DNA from: Candidatus Micrarchaeia archaeon
Lineage (GTDB): Archaea; Micrarchaeota; Micrarchaeia; Anstonellales; Bilamarchaeaceae
Direction of reading: 5' to 3'
Assembly (NCBI GenBank): GCA_041650355.1
Contig: JBAZLI010000039.1
Location: 1 to 9,045, forward strand
DNA length: 9,045 bases
Below, in pieces: positions 4,455 to 9,045 of this stretch (position 1 is the stretch's first letter; every line of letters starts with the position of its first letter). The position numbers were made by a program, and so were the translations under genes. The notes under the pieces are model-generated. The model did not search any database. It saw only the letters and a program-made list of their open reading frames with translations, and was not told the origin of the DNA.

Positions 4455-5489
4455 CTATTTTTTCCCTGCAACGTATATGTCCGCTTCAATCATAGTTCCG
4501 TTCCTGTAAAAATGGTGTGTGAAGTAGATGTTCCCTTCATCATCCAACGACGCTTCCCCTGCGAACTGGGAAATAATGAGTTCGGGCTCAGTCCAGCTTC
4601 CATTCACATTCCTGGAGCGGAGGACTGCCGGCGTTCCATTCACAGTCCTGGTGAGCCACAATTCCCCCCGGTCCTGGCTCAGGAACGGCCATCCTTCGTT
4701 TTCAGGGCTGTTCACAATCCCAACATTTTCCGGTTCGCCCCATTCCCCATTGACGTTCCTGCTGGCCCATATGTCCAGCATGCCTTTCCCCCCGCTCCTT
4801 GCGGAATGGAAATACATCTCACTCCCGCCGGAAGTTATGTGCATCTCCCCCATTTGATACTCCTTCATCAGTTTATCGCCCACGTATCGTATGTTCCTCC
4901 ATTCTCCATTGGAAAATTGCGCAGTGAATAAATTCACTCCGCTGTAGCCTTCGCGCGCAGAGCAGAACCACATCATATTTCCCTGCACGAATCCGCATCC
5001 GTCCAGCGCGAGCTTCCCGGGCTCCTGAAGCACAACGCGCTCTGCCGTGCCCCAGCTTCCATCCGCCAGCTTTTTTGAGGCATAAATGCCCGTAACCCCG
5101 TCCAATAGCTGCTTCTCGGGAGGCACGCGCACGTCCGGGGTGAAAAAGAAATAGAGCGTGCTCCCGTCTGGAGTCGCGAACGCGGAATCCTCTGCGCCCG
5201 CAGTGTTCACCATCCCTGGAGCAGGAACCGGTGCTTCCCATTCATCCGAATGCATTATCGGGGGGTAAACATCCTCGCTAGGCATAACTTTCGCGATATC
5301 CAAGGGTATTTTGCTCTCGCGTGCGGGAAGAGGCTCGGTTGTGCTATTCCCGGATGAATCATCATTCGTATGATTCAAAGTTATATTCGAGGTGAAATTT
5401 GTTCCTTCTTTCGCCCCGCTTCCTGCGCATCCGCACAGTAAGAGCGCCGCAACCAACAGAATGACAATCGCACCACTGAAACCAGTCAT
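4455..5489 (-). CDS. Lipoprotein with a PD40/TolB-like beta-propeller, function unknown
   Basis: The 344-residue product has a signal helix (FSGAIVILLVAALLL) and a lipobox, LCGC, with Cys21 as predicted lipid anchor. A Thr/Ser/Asn-rich linker with sequons (NFT, NIT, NHT, NST) runs to about residue 52. The rest is strand-rich and repetitive: NG-x-W or DG-x-W recurs near residues 143, 194, 247 and 297 (for example NGEWGEPENV and NGSWTEPELI), alternating with blade strands such as DGSTLYFFF, GGSEMYFHSA, RGELWLT and EGNIYFT. That is the pattern of PD40-type propeller blades, about five or six here. Such proteins bind ligands or partners at the cell surface; the target is unknown. ATG at 5489 is preferred over a GTG 39 bases upstream because the TATA-like element centred on 5521 would place the transcript start close to the ATG. 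Confidence 0.82.
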   Translation of the reverse strand: MTGFSGAIVILLVAALLLCGCAGSGAKEGTNFTSNITLNHTNDDSSGNSTTEPLPARESKIPLDIAKVMPSEDVYPPIMHSDEWEAPVPAPGMVNTAGAEDSAFATPDGSTLYFFFTPDVRVPPEKQLLDGVTGIYASKKLADGSWGTAERVVLQEPGKLALDGCGFVQGNMMWFCSAREGYSGVNLFTAQFSNGEWRNIRYVGDKLMKEYQMGEMHITSGGSEMYFHSARSGGKGMLDIWASRNVNGEWGEPENVGIVNSPENEGWPFLSQDRGELWLTRTVNGTPAVLRSRNVNGSWTEPELIISQFAGEASLDDEGNIYFTHHFYRNGTMIEADIYVAGKK

Positions 5490-5516
5490 AAATACCGCAT
5501 CTAAGAAAACCCCATC

Positions 5517-5526
5517 CTTTAAAAAC
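5517..5526. promoter_or_regulatory. Shared TATA-like element between the divergent lipoprotein gene and L1 operon
   Basis: ctttaaaaac reads as a TATA-like box on both strands. On the minus strand it lies about 32 bases before the lipoprotein ATG (near-leaderless). On the plus strand it would give an L1 leader of about 45 bases. No second good TATA sequence is visible in the gap, so the two promoters may compete for one site. Confidence 0.5.
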
Positions 5527-5561
5527 ACTTCCCAGCATCATTTTTCCACAATCCGTTAGCA

Positions 5562-5578
5562 CTACTCTTCGCGAGTAG
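5562..5578 (+). promoter_or_regulatory. Leader hairpin overlapping the L1 ribosome binding site
   Basis: CTACTC (5562-5567) pairs with GAGTAG (5573-5578) around TTCGC. The 3' arm shares its last two bases with the Shine-Dalgarno AGGAGG (5577-5582), which is 10 bases before the L1 ATG. The stem could modulate access of ribosomes to the stalk operon. L1 represses its own operon in bacteria and in Methanococcus; whether this stem is an L1 target is unproven. Confidence 0.45.
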
Positions 5579-5592
5579 GAGGAACGATTTAC

Positions 5593-6222
5593 ATGGACAA
5601 GAAAAAGCTCACAGAGGCCATCACCAAGGCTCTCGAAGAAAAAGGGAAAAGGAAATTCAAGCAGAGCCTCGAATTAATCCTGAACTTCAGGAGCATCGAT
5701 TTCTCCAAGTCAGAGAACAGGCTCAACCTGGACATTGCGCTTCCCAAGGGAAAAGGAGCCAAGACCCCGAAAGTCGCGGTCGTAGGTGACGAAGGCATAA
5801 CCGCCCAGGCGAAGAAGGCCGGCGCGGACCTGACGATACTTCCGAACGAGATTCCCGCCTACTCTGCGAAGGACAAGCTCTCCATGCTCGCAAACGAATA
5901 TAGCATGCTCGCTCAGCCCAACCAGATGGCCACGATAGCTAAAAGCCTGGGGCAGTACTTGGGCCCGAGGGGGAAGCTCCCGAAGCCGATGGTGGGGAAC
6001 GTGAAGGAGGCGATAGAGCGCGCCAAGAAGAGCGTGCGCATCGCATCCAAGGGCAAATACCTCCCCACGGCGCAGGCATTCGTGGGGACCGAGGAAATGC
6101 CCATGCAGGATCTCATAGAGAACGCCGAAGCGATTTACGAGGCGGTGAGGACCAAAATTCCAGAAGGGAACATAAAATCCACCTATGTTAAGCTCACGAT
6201 GGGCAAGTCGGTCAAAATCTGA
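5593..6222 (+). CDS. rpl1: Large-subunit ribosomal protein L1
   Basis: The 209-residue protein is archaeal L1, which forms the mobile L1 stalk that helps release deacylated tRNA from the E site. Domain I is split between the N-terminus (about 1-60) and the C-terminus (about 150-209, ending STYVKLTMGKSVKI with the conserved Thr-Met-Gly rRNA-binding segment). Domain II lies between and carries YLGPRGKLPKPMVGN (about 122-136), a family signature. Length is typical. The ATG is supported by AGGAGG 10 bases upstream. It leads the L1-L10-P1 stalk operon. Confidence 0.97.
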   Translation: MDKKKLTEAITKALEEKGKRKFKQSLELILNFRSIDFSKSENRLNLDIALPKGKGAKTPKVAVVGDEGITAQAKKAGADLTILPNEIPAYSAKDKLSMLANEYSMLAQPNQMATIAKSLGQYLGPRGKLPKPMVGNVKEAIERAKKSVRIASKGKYLPTAQAFVGTEEMPMQDLIENAEAIYEAVRTKIPEGNIKSTYVKLTMGKSVKI

Positions 6223-6232
6223 TGTGATTCTT

Positions 6233-7114
6233 ATGGTCAAGAACGCTAAAAAGGAAAAAACGCAGGGGGAAAAGAAGGAAAGGGTCGCGATTACGAAGAA
6301 AAAGCAGGCAGTGAGCGAAATTTCCGCGAAGACCAAGGAATACCCGACGCTCGCGGTTGTGACGCTGAGGAACCTGCCCGACGATTTGCTCCAGTCCTCG
6401 AGAAAGAAGCTCAGGGAAGCCGACGGGACGTGGGTGAAAGTTTCCAAGCTCGCGGTGCTGAAGCGCGTGCTCGATTCCGCAGGGCTCAAGGCCCAGGCGG
6501 ACAAGATAAAGGACCCCTCGGTGCTGTTCCTCACCAAACACACTCCATACGAGCTCAACTCGTTCTTCAGGAAGAACAGGAAGAAAGTCGCCGCGAAGGC
6601 AGGCCAGATTTCCCCGTTTGAAATCGTGGTTCCGGCAGGGGACACGGATCTGCCTCCGGGCCCGGCGCTCTCCGAGCTCAAGTCCGCGGGCGCGGCCGTT
6701 CAGATAAAGGCAGGGAAAATAGCGATTACGAAGGATTCCACTTTAGCAAAGAAAGGCGAGACGATAACTAAGGCAAAGGCAAAGGCGCTCCAGATGCTCG
6801 GCGTACTCCCTTTTGAAGTGGGCGTGGAGCTAGTTTTCGCGTACGACGGAAAGTACATTTACGGCGCCGACGTGCTCAACATAGATTTGGATACCCTCAG
6901 GCCCGAAATACTCTCTTCGTTCAGGGACGCGCTCAACATGTCCATAAACGCCGCATATCCGACAGAGCAGAACATGGAAATACTGCTCAAGGACGCGTTC
7001 ATACAGGGCAGCAACGTTTCCATAAACACAGGAATTTATTCTTCTAACTCGATGGAGCAGCTTCTCACCCTTGCCGTGAGGCAAGGTGTGGCCGTGTCGG
7101 GTTTGAACAAATGA
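6233..7114 (+). CDS. rpl10: Large-subunit ribosomal protein L10 (P0), without the acidic C-terminal tail
   Basis: This 293-residue protein anchors the stalk to 23S rRNA and carries the P1 dimers that recruit translation GTPases. The rRNA-binding domain is at about residues 19-110, preceded by a lysine-rich extension. The archaeal insert domain follows at about 125-200 (LPPGPALSELKSAGAA, KALQMLGVLPFEVGVEL). The spine helices are at about 218-285 (RPEILSSFRDALNMSINAAY, EQNMEILLKDAF, SMEQLLTLAVRQ). The protein then ends in GVAVSGLNK. The alanine-rich hinge and acidic LFG tail found in most archaeal and eukaryotic P0 are absent, and the stop lies only 15 bases before P1, so nothing is hidden in another frame. 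ATG at 6233 is chosen because GTGAT (6224-6228) precedes it and it begins just after the L1 stop. Confidence 0.94.
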   Translation: MVKNAKKEKTQGEKKERVAITKKKQAVSEISAKTKEYPTLAVVTLRNLPDDLLQSSRKKLREADGTWVKVSKLAVLKRVLDSAGLKAQADKIKDPSVLFLTKHTPYELNSFFRKNRKKVAAKAGQISPFEIVVPAGDTDLPPGPALSELKSAGAAVQIKAGKIAITKDSTLAKKGETITKAKAKALQMLGVLPFEVGVELVFAYDGKYIYGADVLNIDLDTLRPEILSSFRDALNMSINAAYPTEQNMEILLKDAFIQGSNVSINTGIYSSNSMEQLLTLAVRQGVAVSGLNK

Positions 7115-7129
7115 TGAAAAGGTGAATTT

Positions 7130-7435
7130 ATGACGAAAGTAGATCCATATTTGCATGCGGTCCTGCTCCTCCACGGAGCCGGGAAGGAAGTGAACGAGGG
7201 AAACCTCTCCTCGGTGCTCAAATCGGCAGGCGTTGAAGCTGACGGGGCCAAGGTGAAGGTGCTCGCAGACGCGGTCAAAGGCGTGAACTTCGAGGATTTG
7301 CTCAAGAACGCGCTCGTTGTTGCGGCCCCTGCGGCGGCAGCTCCGGCAGCCGAAGCAAAGAAAGAGGCTCCTAAGGAGGACCCGGCCAAGAAGGAAGAGC
7401 AGGCGGCAGAAGGGCTCGCGAACCTCTTCGGATAA
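7130..7435 (+). CDS. rpl12: Ribosomal stalk protein L12/P1
   Basis: The 101-residue protein is the archaeal P1-type stalk protein. The N-terminal helical dimerisation domain covers about residues 1-60 (VDPYLHAVLLLHGAGKEVNE, NLSSVLKSAGVEADGAKVKVL). An alanine/proline hinge (about 63-76) and a charged tail ending GLANLFG follow; the last residues are the hook that binds elongation factors. The tail mixes many lysines with its glutamates and so is less acidic than usual. GGTGA (7121-7125) precedes the ATG. It closes the operon, and with L10 lacking its own tail it is the only source of factor-binding ends on the stalk. Confidence 0.96.
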   Translation: MTKVDPYLHAVLLLHGAGKEVNEGNLSSVLKSAGVEADGAKVKVLADAVKGVNFEDLLKNALVVAAPAAAAPAAEAKKEAPKEDPAKKEEQAAEGLANLFG

Positions 7436-7466
7436 TTTTTCTTTTTTCCCTTATTTTCAATTTTTT
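7436..7466 (+). terminator. T-rich terminator after the stalk operon
   Basis: The P1 stop is followed at once by runs of five, six, four and six T residues (7436-7440, 7442-7447, 7454-7457, 7461-7466) with no stem-loop. Archaeal RNA polymerase terminates at such T-tracts on the coding strand. Confidence 0.65.
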
Positions 7467-7509
7467 CGTTCGGCACAGCGTAAGCCCGTTTTTTGCGGTA
7501 GAGCATACA

Positions 7510-7520
7510 TTTATATATAA
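7510..7520 (+). promoter_or_regulatory. Strong TATA element for the 170-aa gene
   Basis: tttatatataa is a near-ideal archaeal TATA box. It predicts a transcript start near 7541 and a leader of about 20 bases containing GAGGT (7550-7554), which sits 6 bases before the ATG at 7561. Confidence 0.6.
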
Positions 7521-7560
7521 TTTCCCACATAATTCCAATGCTGTTTAGCGAGGTTATAAA

Positions 7561-8073
7561 ATGCTTCAAAAAAGACACACCACTTCAGAACTCACCTCAA
7601 TTCCCAAGGACTGCGGCGGCACGTTGAATAACCCACGAACGGATAAGTCAGTTCCAAAGCCAGTTGGAACGTACTCTGTATTGTCCGAGCCAATACGTTT
7701 GCTGAAGCACACCCACGGCGCGTCGGACAGGGGAGGAACACACTTCGGCGTGATTCTTCGGGCCCTGCAACTAACCAATCCGGACGCCTACGGCAATGCA
7801 TTCGTGAGCGGAAGGTACGGCCTGCGTATGGACACGATTTTTTCTAGGGTGAGCGCCATTCTTGAAAAGCAGGCGAACCTACAAAAACTCACTGCGCAAG
7901 AAAAAACCGAGTATGCCTGCTTTTTGAACGCCCTGGTGCTCTTGGCGTCGATAGAAGGAGGGCAAACCCTCGCAACTATTATCGCAGGATTGAAAAATCC
8001 GGAGCACGCGAGAACAGTGCGCGATGTTCTCGAACGCGGACGCATTCCAGTCCCTCCGATGGAACAAGAATAG
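7561..8073 (+). CDS. Unrecognised 170-residue cytoplasmic protein
   Basis: I do not recognise this protein. The first 40 residues are polar and proline-containing, probably disordered (TSELTSIPKDCGGTLNN, KSVPKPVGTYS). From about residue 42 on it looks helical: EPIRLLKHTHG, a glycine-rich turn GASDRGGTHFGVILRALQL, then YGLRMDTIFSRVSAILEKQ, a helix EKTEYACFLNALVLLASIEG and a final ARTVRDVLERG before a short PVPPMEQE tail. There is no signal peptide, membrane segment or obvious catalytic motif. A strong TATA box and a good ribosome binding site indicate it is expressed as a single gene. Its stop lies 6 bases from the convergent TctA-family gene. Confidence 0.72.
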   Translation: MLQKRHTTSELTSIPKDCGGTLNNPRTDKSVPKPVGTYSVLSEPIRLLKHTHGASDRGGTHFGVILRALQLTNPDAYGNAFVSGRYGLRMDTIFSRVSAILEKQANLQKLTAQEKTEYACFLNALVLLASIEGGQTLATIIAGLKNPEHARTVRDVLERGRIPVPPMEQE

Positions 8074-8079
8074 GCCGCG

Positions 8080-9045
8080 CTACGAAATCCCAACTAATAA
8101 TAGTATCGTAGGGATTATTATCGCGGCCATCATCACAGTGCGCTCCACCCCAATTCTCACCGTCGCGTAGCCAACAGCGGATGAAAGCGCGAACACAAGC
8201 ACTCCAAGAACCCCGTCAAGTATGAAAACGACCGCAAGCAGGTAGAGCGCGAGAATCCAGTTGAACCAGGAAAAATCCACCTCTGAAAGCCGACCCACAT
8301 TTTTTCTCAGGATGAACAAGGCGGCTCCGGCAATGGCAAGCCCGAGGAAGAAATAGAACATCAGCATGTCCATATTTTCCCAGATTCCTATTATTTGCGA
8401 GAGATTCACAACCAGCCCGTGCCTCGCCTTCTCAATGCTCGCGCTGCTCGCGAGCGCGAACACGAACTGCCCTGCGTTCACCGCCGCGACCGTCGCAAGG
8501 TAGTTCTCGGTTTCAAACGCGATGAATATGGACGCGAAAGCCGCAATCTGCGCAGGAGAGCTTATCGCAGGTATGAGGTTGGCCATCCCCCCGAGCGCCA
8601 CCCCCAAAGCAGAATATTTCAATATCCCGAACCCCACGTTTCCGTCCTTCTGCTTGGGCATCCTCTGCTTCCTGTAATTCAATATCGCGCCCATGGCAAA
8701 AAACCCTGAGAACAGCGGAAGGAACCCGTCCTGCATTTCCATGCGCAGCGCGTAAAACCCCAGCAACCCAGCCGCAAGGAAAACAACTGCCGCGAGAGCC
8801 GGGTTTTTCGTCCGGATCACAAGCAACAGCGAAGCGCCTGCGAGTATGTGCACTAGATAGGGCTGCACCAGGGCATAAGCTACCGGATAAAATTCTATTG
8901 CAAGCGGCACGAGCAGGAACGCGAGGAACGAAGCGAAAAGCGTGGAAACCACGGTGGTCTTGAGCGCCGCAATCCCGTTCCCCTCCATGGCCATCCGGTT
9001 CCCGGGCAGCACCGAGACAATCGTTCTTTCGTCCGGAATCCCGAA
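8080..9045 (-). CDS. TctA/DUF112-family integral membrane protein, C-terminal part (start outside window)
   Basis: The frame runs in from the right edge; the visible 321 residues begin FGIPDERTIVSVLPGNRMAMEGNGIAALK (written here as two parts: FGIPDERTIVS, then VLPGNRMAMEGNGIAALK). The glycine-proline-rich PD-x-x-T-x-x-x-VLPG segment followed by a GxGxxAL motif is typical of archaeal TctA-like permeases (COG1784, DUF112). About nine or ten hydrophobic helices follow, including TLFASFLAFLLVPLAIEF, ALAAVVFLAAGLLGFYAL, LIPAISSPAQIAAFASIFI and TVMMAAIIIPTILLLVG. Bacterial TctA imports tricarboxylates with TctB and a binding protein; archaeal members lack these partners and their substrate is unknown. 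The GTG at 9012 is an internal codon, not a start. Confidence 0.82.
   Translation of the reverse strand, partial: FGIPDERTIVSVLPGNRMAMEGNGIAALKTTVVSTLFASFLAFLLVPLAIEFYPVAYALVQPYLVHILAGASLLLVIRTKNPALAAVVFLAAGLLGFYALRMEMQDGFLPLFSGFFAMGAILNYRKQRMPKQKDGNVGFGILKYSALGVALGGMANLIPAISSPAQIAAFASIFIAFETENYLATVAAVNAGQFVFALASSASIEKARHGLVVNLSQIIGIWENMDMLMFYFFLGLAIAGAALFILRKNVGRLSEVDFSWFNWILALYLLAVVFILDGVLGVLVFALSSAVGYATVRIGVERTVMMAAIIIPTILLLVGIS

Noticed and set aside
6185..6232. Longer N-terminus for L10 starting inside L1
   Set aside because: The extra residues (MLSSRWASRSKS) are out-of-frame L1 sequence. The ATG at 6233 has GTGAT upstream and gives the normal L10 start.
5710..6681. Long minus-strand open frame of 323 codons
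   Set aside because: It lies antisense to L1 and L10, whose identities are certain. The frame is open because of their codon bias, and its product has no coherent domain.
7484..7506. Box-A-like GGTAGAGC in the gap after the stalk operon
   Set aside because: No T-arm, anticodon arm or pairing acceptor could be found around it, so it is not a tRNA.
1..9045. CRISPR array, toxin-antitoxin pair, restriction or other defence genes
   Set aside because: No spaced short repeats and no recognisable defence, nuclease or integrase genes were seen anywhere in the window.

Overview
The window is archaeal. It carries archaeal/eukaryotic-type information-processing genes (TATA-binding protein, SBDS/SDO1, RNA polymerase subunit Rpo4, ribosomal proteins L21e, L1, L10/P0 and L12/P1), AT-rich TATA elements about 25 bases ahead of starts, GGTGA-type ribosome binding sites, and a tRNA with a bulge-helix-bulge intron. 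The compact layout (overlaps and 2-17 base gaps), shortened proteins such as an L10 without its acidic tail, and many small lipid-anchored or membrane proteins suggest a reduced-genome archaeon, possibly DPANN-like (Micrarchaeota/Diapherotrites type). That placement is inference.

Layout. Bases 1-1017 (+) hold the tail of an unidentified gene, a SpeD (AdoMet decarboxylase)-like protein and a small lipoprotein. Bases 1017-1718 look like a tiny integrated element: a 21-bp direct repeat of the tRNA-Val 3' end brackets an AT-rich segment with one minus-strand membrane-anchored protein. tRNA-Val(UAC), intact and with a 29-nt D-loop intron, follows at 1699-1800 (-). Bases 1814-3001 (-) are an operon L21e - rpo4 - DUF655 that reads towards the tRNA. 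A divergent control region (3002-3138) separates it from TBP (+), which has a duplicated TATA element and a palindrome. SBDS (-) converges on TBP with a 2-base gap. A predicted beta-propeller lipoprotein (-) and the L1-L10-P1 stalk operon (+) diverge from a shared TATA-like element near 5521. After a T-rich terminator come an unrecognised 170-aa gene (+) and the C-terminal part of a TctA/DUF112-family membrane transporter (-) that runs off the right edge.

Functionally the core is ribosome and transcription machinery: TBP and Rpo4 for initiation, L21e, L1, L10 and P1 for the large subunit and its stalk, SBDS for large-subunit maturation, and DUF655 as a probable nucleic-acid-binding partner. 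The accessory parts are the envelope lipoproteins, the tRNA-targeted insert and the SpeD-like protein. The most notable observations are the 681-bp integrase-less insert at tRNA-Val, the D-loop intron with a near-canonical splice motif, near-identical DNA in the two halves of TBP that suggests gene conversion, and a SpeD homologue that keeps the pyruvoyl-serine and catalytic-cysteine positions but has lost the processing histidine.
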